Below the pieces are notes generated by a model that saw nothing but the letters and a program-made list of their open reading frames with translations, ran no database searches and was not told the origin of the DNA. From an uncultured Collinsella sp. (lineage in GTDB: Bacteria; Actinomycetota; Coriobacteriia; Coriobacteriales; Coriobacteriaceae), in contig CAAESW010000009.1 in assembly GCA_900758845.1 (NCBI GenBank), forward strand, positions 1 through 64,000: a stretch of 64,000 bases of DNA, read 5' to 3'. Shown here one piece after another: positions 43,066 through 52,025 of the stretch; positions within the stretch are counted from its first letter, which is position 1; every line of letters begins with the position of its first letter. Both the position numbers and the translations under genes were made by a program.

Positions 43066-44399
43066 GACCGGTCGCCTCCAAACAGATCGGGGCGAGTAGC
43101 CAGATAGGCGTCAAGGGCCTCGAGCGCACGGTCCGCATAGGCCTGGTAGCGGTCGCGCTTGCTGCGGCGCTTACCATCCTCGAGTGGCGGCACCAGGCCA
43201 AAGTTGACATGCATGGGCTGATAGCCCACGGTGGCAGGATCGGTCGCATAGCCCACGAGCGCACCCAGGGCGCCCACGCGGGGCAACTCGACGGAATCGG
43301 CGCCGATAGCCTCTGCATAGGTGTTGAGCGCCGCGAGCAGACCTGTCGCCACGGCTTCCATGTACCCCTCGGTGCCGGTGATCTGACCGGCCAGGCGCAC
43401 GCCGGTACCGGGCACGGCAAAGGTGCCATCGAGCACGTGTGGAGCGTCGACAAAGGTATTGCGGTGCATGACACCGTAGCGGAAGAACTCAGCGTTCTCC
43501 AGGCCCGGCACCATATGGAAGACGCGCTTCTGCTCGCCAAAGGTCAGGTTGGTCTGGAAGCCCACCAGATTGTAAGCGGTCTTCTCCTTGTTCTCGGCAC
43601 GAAGCTGAATCGCCGCCCAGGGGCGACGTCCGGTACGCGGGTCGGTGAGGCCGACGGGCTTCATGGCGCCAAAGCGAATGGCGTCCTTGCCGGTGCGCGC
43701 AACCTCCTCGGCAGGCTGGCAGGCCTGGAACAGATCGCCGCCCTCAAAGTCCTTGAGCACCACGCGGTCGGCCGTGGTAAGCGCCTCGATAAAGGCCTCG
43801 TACTCATCCTTGTTGAGCGGAGCGTTGAGATAGTCGCCGCTCCCCTGCTCCTCGTAGCGCGACTGCGAGAACAGCACGTCCATATCGAGCGTGGAGGCAT
43901 CGACGATCGGCGCCGCCGCATCAAAGAATGCCAGGGCATCGCCACCGACGAGCTTCATAACCTCTTCGCTCAGCGCCGGTGAACACAGCGGGCCCGCGGC
44001 AATGACCACGTGACCCTCGGGAATCTGCGTGACCTCGCCGTGCACGACCTCGATATTGGGACGGGCGGCAACCTCGGCCTCGACAAGCTCGGAAAACTTG
44101 ACGCGGTCGACCGCCAGGGCACCGCCGGCGGGAACAGCCGCGCGATGGGCGCAATCGAGCAGGACTGAACCCATGCGCTCAAGCTCGGCCTTCAGCAAAC
44201 CAGCCGCGGAATCCGGACGGGTCGACTTAAACGAATTGGAGCAGACGAGCTCTGCCAGGTGATCGGTATGGTGGGCCGGGGAGCTCACCTGGGGGCGCAT
44301 CTCGCACAGCTTTACGGCAAACCCGCGATCTGCCAGCTGGATCGCGCACTCCGAACCCGCCAGACCGCCACCGATAACTGTCACCTGATCGAACTGCAT
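43062..44399 (-). CDS. trmFO: Folate-dependent tRNA m5U54 methyltransferase TrmFO
   Basis: FAD and methylenetetrahydrofolate-dependent enzyme making ribothymidine 54 of tRNA. It has the FAD motif VIGGGLAGSE at the N-terminus, CEMRP, LVCSNSFKS, and the Cys segment FQACQPAEEVA, then QITGTEGYMEA. From ATG 44399 (AAAGGTG 7 bases upstream) it is 445 residues. The order dprA-trmFO-xer-rpsB is also found in Firmicutes near codY. Its stop overlaps the Xer start region. Confidence 0.95.
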   Translation of the reverse strand: MQFDQVTVIGGGLAGSECAIQLADRGFAVKLCEMRPQVSSPAHHTDHLAELVCSNSFKSTRPDSAAGLLKAELERMGSVLLDCAHRAAVPAGGALAVDRVKFSELVEAEVAARPNIEVVHGEVTQIPEGHVVIAAGPLCSPALSEEVMKLVGGDALAFFDAAAPIVDASTLDMDVLFSQSRYEEQGSGDYLNAPLNKDEYEAFIEALTTADRVVLKDFEGGDLFQACQPAEEVARTGKDAIRFGAMKPVGLTDPRTGRRPWAAIQLRAENKEKTAYNLVGFQTNLTFGEQKRVFHMVPGLENAEFFRYGVMHRNTFVDAPHVLDGTFAVPGTGVRLAGQITGTEGYMEAVATGLLAALNTYAEAIGADSVELPRVGALGALVGYATDPATVGYQPMHVNFGLVPPLEDGKRRSKRDRYQAYADRALEALDAYLATRPDLFGGDRS

Positions 44400-44413
44400 C
44401 TGCAAACACCTTT

Positions 44414-45349
44414 CTAATTGACACGTTTTCCATTGTGACCGAAGGGTGTCTGGGCGTGAAGGGCAAACTTGGAGGGCGCATACCTTCCATCCATCATGCG
44501 CTCGATAAGGCCCTCGAGTTCAAGCGAACCCAAGAGTTTGAGTACGCCGACAGCATCGAGCGAGACGAGCGCCGCGATGTCGTCGACCTTGAGCGGAGAG
44601 GCGATGAGCGCATGCATCACGGTCTGCTGCGTTGGATCCAGGTCGGCAATGCCGGGAGCATCGGGGCGCGAGTAGCGCAGGGTTCCGTAGATGCGTGAGA
44701 TAGCCATCTCGATAGATTCCTCGTCGACGATGCAGCAGGCACCGTTCGCAATGAGGTAATTCGTGCCACGCGACTCGGGCGATAGGATCGACCCCGGCAC
44801 GGCAAGAAGTTCGCGCCCCAAATCCATCGCAGCCTCGGCTGTAGAAAACGTCCCGGAAGGCATACCCGCCTCGGATACAAAGAGGGCTTGCGACAGGGCC
44901 GCGATCACGCGATTGCGGCGCGGAAAGGCAAACTTGCGCGGACCCATGCCCCACGGAGAGATCGACACGACCGCGCCACCCGTATCGAGCGTGCGCGTAA
45001 TAAGCCCGGCGCTCGAACGCGGATAGACCACGTCGGCACCCGTCCCCAGCACCACGACGTGTTTGCCGCCGGCGTTGACCGCAGCCCAACCCGAGGCCTG
45101 GTCACAACCGACCGCGCCGCCCGAAACTACCGTCACTCCCGCCTCGACCGCCACCTTTGCCGCAAGCTCTGCCACGGCAAGACCATACGGCGAGGCCTTG
45201 CGCGCGCCGATGATGGAGAGCGCGGGCGACGAAAGCACCTCGGGGTTGCCGCGCACATAAAGCGTCTGGGGTACATCAGAAAGCTCCAAAACGGTCTCGG
45301 GATACAATGTATCACCTGGGTGCAGCTCGAAGGTCCCCTCGGCCATCAT
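44414..45349 (-). CDS. dprA: DNA processing protein DprA
   Basis: Binds incoming single-stranded DNA and loads RecA during transformation. The Rossmann-type core has LYVRGNPEVL, SIIGARKASPYG, VVSGGAVGCDQASGWAAV and FPRRNRVIAALSQALFVSEA. A winged-helix C-terminus (DPTQQTVMHALIASPLKVDD onward) follows. The ATG 45349 overlaps the comM stop as ATGA; ATG 45346 is an alternative. The length is 311 residues and the domains look intact. It lies in an operon with comM, and with comEA-comEC suggests a retained transformation pathway. Confidence 0.94.
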   Translation of the reverse strand: MMAEGTFELHPGDTLYPETVLELSDVPQTLYVRGNPEVLSSPALSIIGARKASPYGLAVAELAAKVAVEAGVTVVSGGAVGCDQASGWAAVNAGGKHVVVLGTGADVVYPRSSAGLITRTLDTGGAVVSISPWGMGPRKFAFPRRNRVIAALSQALFVSEAGMPSGTFSTAEAAMDLGRELLAVPGSILSPESRGTNYLIANGACCIVDEESIEMAISRIYGTLRYSRPDAPGIADLDPTQQTVMHALIASPLKVDDIAALVSLDAVGVLKLLGSLELEGLIERMMDGRYAPSKFALHAQTPFGHNGKRVN

Positions 45350-46869
45350 TGGTCCCTCCTTCCCTGGTACATCGCCGCCTCGAGCACGTGGTCCTGCGTC
45401 ACTTGCTCGCTCTCGGCGACATCTGCGATCGTGCGCGCAATGCGAACCAGGCGCACGATGCCACGCCCTGTGAGATGCGTGCGCTTCGACAGGCCGAGCA
45501 CACACTTCTCCGCCGCATCATCGAGCTCAAAGGTCGAAACGACGCCGTCAATGGACCGTGTCTCGTCATCCTCGGCCTCGGCATCCGCATCGTCCATGCG
45601 GGATTCGCGCCAAGCGCGAAAGGCGCGACCGCGCACAACGTAGTCACGTAACTCGGCAGACGACATGCCCTCCGCACCCTCGATAATCACTTGGGGGTCG
45701 GGACGGGTCACATCGATCATCATGTCGATACGGTCGGCCAAAGGACCGCGCAGTTTAGACCGATAGCGCTCGACCATCGCCGCCGAGCAGCGACACGGCA
45801 CCTCGCGATCGCCCAAAAAGCCGCAAGGGCAGGGATTGCTCGCAGCCAGTAGCTGAAAGCGCGACGGGAAGGTAAAGGCCCCGTCGACGCGCACGATCCT
45901 GACGTAGCCGCGCTCGATGGGCTGACGCAGCGTCTGCAGCACACCCGTGGGAAACTCGGCAAGCTCGTCCAAAAAGAGCACGCCGCCATGAGCCAGGCTG
46001 ATCTCACCCGGATGCACCGGGCGCCCGCCGCCAATGAGGCCCGCCGTTGAAATGCTGTGATGGGGGCTTCGAAACGGCCGATGACCTGCCAACAAGCCAT
46101 CAATGTTCTCACCCAAAACCGAATGGATGCACAGCGCCTCCTGTTGATCCTCAACGGAAAGCTCAGGCAGGATGCCGGTCATACGGCGCGCAAGCATCGT
46201 CTTGCCCGATCCCGGGGACCCAATCATGAGCAAGCCGAGTTCTCCTGCCGCCGCAAGCGCCATGCCGCGTTTAGCGACTTCCTGCCCAAGCACGTCGGCA
46301 TAGTCGAGCTCAGGCTCAAAGGTCGCCTCGACGCCCTCGGAATCCAAGTAGTGCCGCGCGGCATCGCCCATACCATGAGCAAGCTGAGACAAATGATCGA
46401 TGAATCCACAATCCACGCCCGCGAGTGGCACATGCTGGTCTGACCTGCCGGCGATAAAGGACAGCCCCAAATCACGAGCCAATAGCTGGAACGCCACCTC
46501 GCCCTTAACGGGAAGCACCGTACCGTCCAAGCCGAGCTCACCAGCGATAAGACAACGATCGAGGTTGTCGCGGGGAATCTGCCCGTCGGCTGCAAGCACC
46601 GCAATGGCGATGGGCAGATCAAAGCCGCTACCGGTCTTGCGGATATCGCCGGGTGCCAGGTTAACGGTAATGCCCGAGCGCGGGATCTCGAACCCGGCGG
46701 AGCGCATCGCGCAGCGAATACGACCGCGTGACTCCATCACCTCCATACTCGGAATGCCGAGCATCTGGATGCCCGGAACGCCACCGGCAAGCGAGACCTC
46801 GACCGTGACGTGAATCGCCTCGACGCCGCGGATGCAGGCCGCGTGAACGGCAAACGTCTCGAACGCCAT
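45346..46869 (-). CDS. comM: ComM/YifB-family AAA+ helicase (Mg-chelatase-like)
   Basis: Hexameric AAA+ ATPase that promotes branch migration during recombination of incoming DNA. From ATG 46869, overlapping the yraN stop, it is 507 residues. There is an N-terminal Lon-like fold (GGVPGIQMLGIPSMEV), Walker A GSPGSGKTMLARRM, Walker B GVLFLDELAEFP and a small zinc-finger-like cluster (NPCPCGFLGDREVPCRC), then the Mg-chelatase C-terminus. It lies between yraN and dprA. Confidence 0.93.
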   Translation of the reverse strand: MAFETFAVHAACIRGVEAIHVTVEVSLAGGVPGIQMLGIPSMEVMESRGRIRCAMRSAGFEIPRSGITVNLAPGDIRKTGSGFDLPIAIAVLAADGQIPRDNLDRCLIAGELGLDGTVLPVKGEVAFQLLARDLGLSFIAGRSDQHVPLAGVDCGFIDHLSQLAHGMGDAARHYLDSEGVEATFEPELDYADVLGQEVAKRGMALAAAGELGLLMIGSPGSGKTMLARRMTGILPELSVEDQQEALCIHSVLGENIDGLLAGHRPFRSPHHSISTAGLIGGGRPVHPGEISLAHGGVLFLDELAEFPTGVLQTLRQPIERGYVRIVRVDGAFTFPSRFQLLAASNPCPCGFLGDREVPCRCSAAMVERYRSKLRGPLADRIDMMIDVTRPDPQVIIEGAEGMSSAELRDYVVRGRAFRAWRESRMDDADAEAEDDETRSIDGVVSTFELDDAAEKCVLGLSKRTHLTGRGIVRLVRIARTIADVAESEQVTQDHVLEAAMYQGRRDQ

Positions 46870-47354
46870 CACGACACCTGCCAATCGAACGCGTTGTACT
46901 GATGCTCGATCTCGGCGATATGCCCGCCGCGGATGGTGACACCCACAGCATCGAAGCGAATCGCCTTGAGCGGATAATGCTCCATGAGATAGCAACTTGC
47001 GATGCGGCGGTAGCGGCGTTGCTTTTGGGCGTCCACGGCCTCCTCGGGAAAGACCCGCGTGGTGCAATCCAGCGAAACGCGTCTGGTCTTGACCTCGGCC
47101 ATCACCACGACATCGTCGAGCTCATCGAGCAGCACCAGATCGGCCTCGCCCTCGGTGCAACGATAGCCCTGCTCCAGCAAGGTGTAGCCGCGCTCGTTAA
47201 AGTAGTCGATGGTGATCAGCTCGCCCAGCATGCCTAGCTCGCGGGGACTGAGTCCCTTGATAAACTCGGGCGTCATCGCCCCGGAGTCGAGCTCGCCGTT
47301 TTCCCAACGCTCCTTGAGCTGCTGCGTCTTGCTCTTTTTGCTTGCGGCACTCAT
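46869..47354 (-). CDS. YraN/UPF0102 family putative nuclease
   Basis: A 161-residue protein of the PD-(D/E)XK-like UPF0102 family. The core has LGELITIDYFNERGYTLLEQ, EGEADLVLLDEL and VVVMAEVKTRR, with the expected Glu, Asp, Glu and Lys residues. A charged N-terminal extension of about 45 residues (KKSKTQQLKERWENGELDSG) precedes the domain. AAAGGAG precedes the ATG. It is the first gene of the yraN-comM-dprA-trmFO-xer unit, which links this poorly known family to DNA processing. The function is unproven. Confidence 0.85.
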   Translation of the reverse strand: MSAASKKSKTQQLKERWENGELDSGAMTPEFIKGLSPRELGMLGELITIDYFNERGYTLLEQGYRCTEGEADLVLLDELDDVVVMAEVKTRRVSLDCTTRVFPEEAVDAQKQRRYRRIASCYLMEHYPLKAIRFDAVGVTIRGGHIAEIEHQYNAFDWQVS

Positions 47355-47425
47355 GGGGTCTCCTTTCCCGCACACTGCATTGCCCCGATGATGAGGGCAC
47401 CTTTCATGCGGGTAAGTACCGGAAG

Positions 47426-47445
47426 CAAACCAAAAGCTGACCAAA
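47426..47445 (-). promoter_or_regulatory. Direct-repeat motif upstream of yraN-comM-dprA
   Basis: Minus strand TTTGGTCAGCTTTTGGTTTG, two TTTGGT units 11 bases apart, ending 72 bases before the yraN ATG. It differs from the comEA site in two of 20 positions and sits at nearly the same distance. It lies right behind the rnhB terminator, so it belongs to the operon promoter. Confidence 0.6.
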
Positions 47446-47452
47446 TGCCGTC

Positions 47453-47494
47453 AAAAAACGGGCCGTACGCAACAATGGTGTTGCATACGGCCCG
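47453..47494 (-). terminator. Terminator after rnhB
   Basis: Stem CGGGCCGTACGCAACA/TGTTGCATACGGCCCG (16 bp, one G-U pair) with a 4-base loop, then six T on the minus strand. Confidence 0.95.
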
Positions 47495-47543
47495 CTACCA
47501 GCAGGTTTATAAAACCCCAGAGGTCCATGTCTCCACAATTGGC

Positions 47544-48332
47544 CTAGAAAAGGCGCTCAGTCTGCAGAAAGTTTCCGCAAAAGCTCACGCGGTGCAGCGG
47601 ACAAAGTCCATGTTTGCGAATGGCCTCGATATGCTCGGGGCTTGCATAGCCCTTCGACTCGGCCAGATGGTACTCGGGGTACTCGGCGTCGTACTCGACC
47701 ATCATCTCGTCACGCGTGACCTTGGCCATGATGGACGCCGCGGCGATACAGGCGATCTTGGCATCGCCTTTCACCACATCGCGCTCGTTAGGAACAGCGC
47801 CCAAGGGGTTGCCATCCATGAGGACGCAGTCGGGTTCAAGTCCCGTATCGGCCACGGCGCCCGCAACGGCGGTACGGATAGCACGGGCCATGCCCATCTC
47901 ATCGATATCCTTCGGCGCGATATGGCAAAAACCGATCGCCGTCGCCACCTCGGCAATCTTCACTGAGAGCAACTCGCGGCGCGCCGGCGTGAGCTTTTTG
48001 GAATCGTTGATGCCCCAGACGCGCGGCTCCATGGGAAGGCAGACGGCGCATACCGTCAAAGGACCGGCCACCGATCCGCGACCCACCTCGTCGACACCAA
48101 CGACCACCCCATCGCCACCAAGCTCATGCATAAGCTCGTACATGTCATTGACGCGCTCGCGCTCGGCAAGTTCCTTGGCATGGCGCTTAAGGGCACGCTC
48201 GCAAGCCTTGATCACCTGCTGGCGCGGGTCCTCGCGATAATGCTCCACGAGGGCGGGGATCTCCTCAAACGTTGCGCTCGCCAGCTCTCCGGCGACCTGC
48301 GATGCCGAAACCGAGCTCGTCATATTGGCCAT
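47544..48332 (-). CDS. rnhB: Ribonuclease HII
   Basis: Removes ribonucleotides from DNA. The catalytic start is GVDEVGRGSVAGPL (Asp-Glu pair), followed by NDSKKLTPARREL, a DGNPLG segment and CIAAASIMAKVTRDEMM, with the final Asp in EYDAEYP. From ATG 48332 (GGAGGG upstream) it has 262 residues. This includes about 85 N-terminal residues before the catalytic core, an extension seen in several Gram-positive RNases HII. It follows rplS. Confidence 0.95.
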   Translation of the reverse strand: MANMTSSVSASQVAGELASATFEEIPALVEHYREDPRQQVIKACERALKRHAKELAERERVNDMYELMHELGGDGVVVGVDEVGRGSVAGPLTVCAVCLPMEPRVWGINDSKKLTPARRELLSVKIAEVATAIGFCHIAPKDIDEMGMARAIRTAVAGAVADTGLEPDCVLMDGNPLGAVPNERDVVKGDAKIACIAAASIMAKVTRDEMMVEYDAEYPEYHLAESKGYASPEHIEAIRKHGLCPLHRVSFCGNFLQTERLF

Positions 48333-48361
48333 ACCAGGCCCTCCTTGCATGCAAATCAGAT

Positions 48362-48391
48362 AAAAAGAAGGGCCACCCGAAGGTGACCCTT
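48362..48391 (-). terminator. Terminator after rplS
   Basis: Stem AAGGGTCACC/GGTGGCCCTT with a UUCG tetraloop and CTTTTT on the minus strand. Confidence 0.92.
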
Positions 48392-48425
48392 GTGTCCAAA
48401 CGAGTGGACAGACGCTGCGATCTTC

Positions 48426-48767
48426 TTAGCGCTTCTCGGGGATGCGAGCAGCCTTGCCCACCTTGTCGCGGAGGTAGTACAGCTTGGCGCGACGGACGCG
48501 ACCATGACGAACGACCTCGAGCTTGGCGATCTTGGGGCTGTGAAGCGGGAAGGTACGCTCAACACCGACACCGAAGGACATCTTGCGGACGGTGAAGGTC
48601 TCGCGGGCACCGGCGCCGGCCATGCGGATGACGTCGCCCTGGAAGACCTGGATGCGCTCGCGGTCGCCTTCCTTAATGCGGTAGTGAACCTTGACGTTGT
48701 CGGCGACGCGAACCTGAGGAATGTCCTCGCGGATCTGCTGACGCTCGATTGCGCGGATGTAATCCAT
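48426..48767 (-). CDS. rplS: 50S ribosomal protein L19
   Basis: Interface protein of the large subunit. From ATG 48767 (AAGGAA upstream) it has 113 residues, beginning [20 protein letters not shown], with [31 protein letters not shown] and the basic end [20 protein letters not shown]. In many bacteria it follows trmD, but here trmD is 8 kb away and rplS has its own promoter. Confidence 0.97.
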   Translation of the reverse strand: MDYIRAIERQQIREDIPQVRVADNVKVHYRIKEGDRERIQVFQGDVIRMAGAGARETFTVRKMSFGVGVERTFPLHSPKIAKLEVVRHGRVRRAKLYYLRDKVGKAARIPEKR

Positions 48768-48790
48768 GTGCAATTCCTTACTCTTCTAGA

Positions 48791-48864
48791 GGTGCCGTAC
48801 CACCTTGGCCGGCACGTAGTTGAACAAACGTATTCGAGTATACACGCGCGGGTTTCTGCTGCAA
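48791..48864 (-). promoter_or_regulatory. rplS promoter and leader hairpin
   Basis: -35 TTGCAG (48859-48864), 16-base spacer, -10 TATACT (48837-48842). The leader has a GTGCCG/CGGCAC hairpin (48791-48815). Autoregulation by L19 is possible but not shown. Confidence 0.65.
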
Positions 48865-48911
48865 GAACAATTTTTTACGCAGACAAAAAGACAAAACCAG
48901 CACATGATAAC

Positions 48912-48937
48912 CGCCCGTCTCACGAATGAGACGGGCG
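48912..48937 (-). terminator. Stem-loop after ppdK
   Basis: Perfect 10-bp stem CGCCCGTCTC/GAGACGGGCG, 6-base loop, about 40 bases past the ppdK stop. It is followed by GTTAT rather than a clean T-run, so termination strength is uncertain. Confidence 0.55.
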
Positions 48938-48976
48938 ACATGAAGGGGGCTACGCTAGACGTCTAAACCCAAAACG

Positions 48977-51727
48977 TTAGGCGGAACGCTTGGCCTCGAG
49001 CTTGGCCTGAGCGGCAGCCAGGCGTGCGAGGGGCACGCGGTAGGGCGAGCAGGACACGTAGTCCACGTCGGCCACGTTAAACAGGCCTTTGATGGACTTG
49101 GGGTCGCCGCCGTGCTCGCCGCACACGCCAAAGTGCATGTCGGGGTTGGTGGCGCGACCCTTCTCGACAGCCATGCGCACCAGTTCGAGTACTGCCGTGT
49201 CGATGGTCTCGAAGGGATTGTCCTTCAAGATCTTCTTATGCATGTACAGCGGGATGAACTTAGCCTCGGCGTCATCACGCGAGAAACCGAAGGTCGTCTG
49301 GGTGAGGTCGTTGGTGCCAAAGCAGAAGAAGTCTGCGTGATGGGCGATCTCATCAGCGACCATGCAGGCGCGCGGCAGCTCGAGCATCGTGCCCACGGGA
49401 ATATTGAGCTCGACGCCCTCTTCGTCGGAAACCTCGGCGATCACGCGCTCGATAACCTCGCGGGTCTGAACATGCTCGGCCGTAATGGAAACGAGCGGGA
49501 CCATAATCTCGGGACGCGGATCGACGCCCTCCTTGATGAGGCGAGCGGCAGCCGTGGCGACGGCGCGGACCTGCATGAGCGGCAGATCGCTAAAGACGAC
49601 GGACAGGCGCACGCCGCGTAGGCCGAGCATCGGGTTGGACTCGACAATGCCGTCGATACGACGCAGGCGGGCGCGCAGGACGGCAAGCTCTTCCTCGCTG
49701 GCGCCAGCGGCTTCCTTCTTGGTAATGGCGACCTCGAGCTCGCGAGGATTATCCAGGAACTCATGAAGCGGCGGATCGAGCAGGCGGACGACCACATCGC
49801 GACCGGACATGGTCTTGAACATCGCCAGGAAGTCCTCGGTCTGAACCTTGAGCAGGTCGGCCAGGGCCTGCTGCTTCACGGCCTCATCGTCAGACAGGAT
49901 AAAGCTCTGGATAATGTTCTTGCGATCGCCCAGGAACATATGCTCGGTGCGGCATAGGCCAATGGCCTCGGCACCAAACTCGAGGGCGAGCTCGGCATCC
50001 TCGGGGTTGTCGGCGTTGACGCGTACATGGTTGGCATGGCCACAGGTCTCGTCCAGGCGAATCTCGTCGGCCCAGGACAGGATGGTGTCCAGGTCGCCGG
50101 TAAGCTCGGCGGAGACCAGGTCAACGGCGCCGTCGACGACGATGCCCTGGGTACCGTCGATGGAGATAACGTCGCCCTCGTGCAGCACGCGGTCGCTGCC
50201 CTCGATGCGCACGACCTTCTCGGCGGCGTCGATATGGAAGCGCTCAACGCCACAGACGCAGGGCGTACCCATGCCGCGGGCGATAACGGCGGCATGGCTC
50301 GTCTTGCCACCGTGGCTGGTCAGGATGCCCTCGGCGGCGACCATGCCCTTCAGGTCATCGGGGTTGGTCTCCCAGCGAACCAGAATGACCTTGTGGCCCT
50401 CGTTGGTGCGCGCGACGGCATCGTCGCTCGAGAACACGACCTCGCCCACGGCGGCACCGGGGCTGGCGTTCAGACCGCTGGCCAGCGCCTCGTACTTCTT
50501 GGAGGCGTCAAACTGCGGGTGCAGGAGTTGGTCGAGCTGCGCGGGATCGATGCGGCTCACGGCCTCCTCGCGGGTGATCAGGCCCTCCTCGACCATCTCG
50601 ATGGCGATACGCAGGGCGGCAGTGGCGGTGCGCTTTCCCACGCGAGTCTGGAGCATCCAGAGCTTACCTTGCTCGATGGTGAACTCGATGTCGCACATAT
50701 CACGGTAATGGTCCTCGAGCGTCAGGAAGACGCGCTCAAGCTCCTCGCCCGCGGACTCAAGGCCCGGGGTGGTCTTGAGGCCGGCGATGGGCTCGGTGTT
50801 GCGGATACCGGCGACGACGTCCTCGCCTTGGGCATTAACCAAAAAGTCACCGTAGAACTCCTTGGTGCCGTCGGCCGGGTTGCGTGTAAAGGCGACGCCC
50901 GTCGCAGAGGTCTCGCCCTTGTTGCCAAAGGCCATGGCCTGCACGTTGACGGCGGTGCCGAGGTCGTCGGAAATGCCATGCTGCTTGCGGTAGATGCAGG
51001 CACGCTCGTTCATCCAGCTGCCAAAGACGGCCTGGATGGCAAGGCGTAGCTGAAGCTCCGAGTCGTGCGGGAAGACGTGCTTGCCGTCAGCGACCTCGAG
51101 CTCGGGATACAGGGAGGCATTGACGTTCTCGGAGAAGATGCCCTTAAAGGTCTCGACGAGTTCCTGCAGGTCCTCGGCCGAAAGCTCGGAATCGACGCGA
51201 ACGCCGGCGACCAGACGGGCCTGGGTCAGGGCGTTCTCGAACAGGTCGGCGTCAACGCCCATGACGACATTGGAAAACATCTGGATAAAGCGGCGGTAGC
51301 TATCCCAGGCAAAACGCGGGTTCTGCGTCTGCGCGATGAGGCCCTGGACGGAATCGTCATTGAGGCCCAAGTTGAGGACCGTGTCCATCATACCGGGCAT
51401 GGAGAACGGGGCGCCCGAACGAACCGACACAAGCAGCGGATCGGAGGCGTCGCCGAGCTTCTTGCCGCAGCGGGCCTCGAGGTCCGCCTCGGCGGCAACG
51501 ATCTCATCGAGTGCGCCCTCGGGCCACACGTTGCCGGCACCGGAGTACTCGACGCAAGTCTGGCAGGTAATGGTAAAGCCACCGGGAACCGGCAGGCCGA
51601 TACGGCTCATCTCGGCAAGGTTAGCGCCTTTGCCGCCAAGCACGAAGTTCATGGACTTGTCGCCCTCGGTGACACAGGTGCCCTGGGCGTCGGTTCCAAA
51701 ACGGTAAACCCTCTTGCAATCGCTCAC
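48977..51727 (-). CDS. ppdK: Pyruvate, phosphate dikinase
   Basis: Interconverts pyruvate, ATP and phosphate with PEP, AMP and pyrophosphate; in anaerobes it can run in the glycolytic direction. The 916 residues have an N-terminal ATP-grasp domain and a swivelling phosphohistidine domain. The latter carries GGKTSHAAVIARGMGTPC (H478, with regulatory Thr476). A C-terminal PEP-binding barrel ends with FGVCGEHGGDP. The start is GTG 51727. The neighbouring gene encodes the kinase/phosphatase that acts on that Thr, so activity is probably switched post-translationally. Confidence 0.97.
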   Translation of the reverse strand: MSDCKRVYRFGTDAQGTCVTEGDKSMNFVLGGKGANLAEMSRIGLPVPGGFTITCQTCVEYSGAGNVWPEGALDEIVAAEADLEARCGKKLGDASDPLLVSVRSGAPFSMPGMMDTVLNLGLNDDSVQGLIAQTQNPRFAWDSYRRFIQMFSNVVMGVDADLFENALTQARLVAGVRVDSELSAEDLQELVETFKGIFSENVNASLYPELEVADGKHVFPHDSELQLRLAIQAVFGSWMNERACIYRKQHGISDDLGTAVNVQAMAFGNKGETSATGVAFTRNPADGTKEFYGDFLVNAQGEDVVAGIRNTEPIAGLKTTPGLESAGEELERVFLTLEDHYRDMCDIEFTIEQGKLWMLQTRVGKRTATAALRIAIEMVEEGLITREEAVSRIDPAQLDQLLHPQFDASKKYEALASGLNASPGAAVGEVVFSSDDAVARTNEGHKVILVRWETNPDDLKGMVAAEGILTSHGGKTSHAAVIARGMGTPCVCGVERFHIDAAEKVVRIEGSDRVLHEGDVISIDGTQGIVVDGAVDLVSAELTGDLDTILSWADEIRLDETCGHANHVRVNADNPEDAELALEFGAEAIGLCRTEHMFLGDRKNIIQSFILSDDEAVKQQALADLLKVQTEDFLAMFKTMSGRDVVVRLLDPPLHEFLDNPRELEVAITKKEAAGASEEELAVLRARLRRIDGIVESNPMLGLRGVRLSVVFSDLPLMQVRAVATAAARLIKEGVDPRPEIMVPLVSITAEHVQTREVIERVIAEVSDEEGVELNIPVGTMLELPRACMVADEIAHHADFFCFGTNDLTQTTFGFSRDDAEAKFIPLYMHKKILKDNPFETIDTAVLELVRMAVEKGRATNPDMHFGVCGEHGGDPKSIKGLFNVADVDYVSCSPYRVPLARLAAAQAKLEAKRSA

Positions 51728-51802
51728 GATACTTCCCCTTCCATGCGCTTACGCGCACGACCGTGGTAACGAATCGACCCGCCGGATGCGGGCCGTGAGG
51801 GT

Positions 51803-51808
51803 ACTATA
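51803..51808 (-). promoter_or_regulatory. Candidate -10 of ppdK
   Basis: TATAGT on the minus strand, 75 bases before the GTG start. The region 17 bases upstream (GCAAGC) is a poor -35, so an activator may be needed; short-repeat clusters lie further upstream. Confidence 0.4.
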
Positions 51809-51848
51809 AGGCGGGCATTGAGCGGGCTTGCGTAGAGGGCGCGGGGTT

Positions 51849-52015
51849 TGGTAAACGTGGTAAATGTGGCGGTAAACGGTAGATAAAGGTGGTTACCTTA
51901 TGAAGATACCAATGCAAGAGAATTGCAGGTCAAATGCAAGTTCTTTGCTAAATCGCTTTACCAATATCGTGCATTATTTTTAGGTAATCTTTTAGAGACG
52001 GTGCATTTTTAGCTA
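51849..52015. repeat. Cluster of short direct repeats upstream of ppdK
   Basis: This AT-richer gap between ppsR and ppdK has three families of short repeats. GGTAAAC/T occurs three times (starting 51850, 51859, 51871). AATGCAAG-like units occur at 51911, 51921 (AATTGCAGG) and 51932. GTGCATT...TTTTTAG occurs twice (51969-51986 and 52001-52015). I see no gene here. Regulator binding is the simplest reading. Confidence 0.5.
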
Positions 52016-52025
52016 CCGAAATGAG

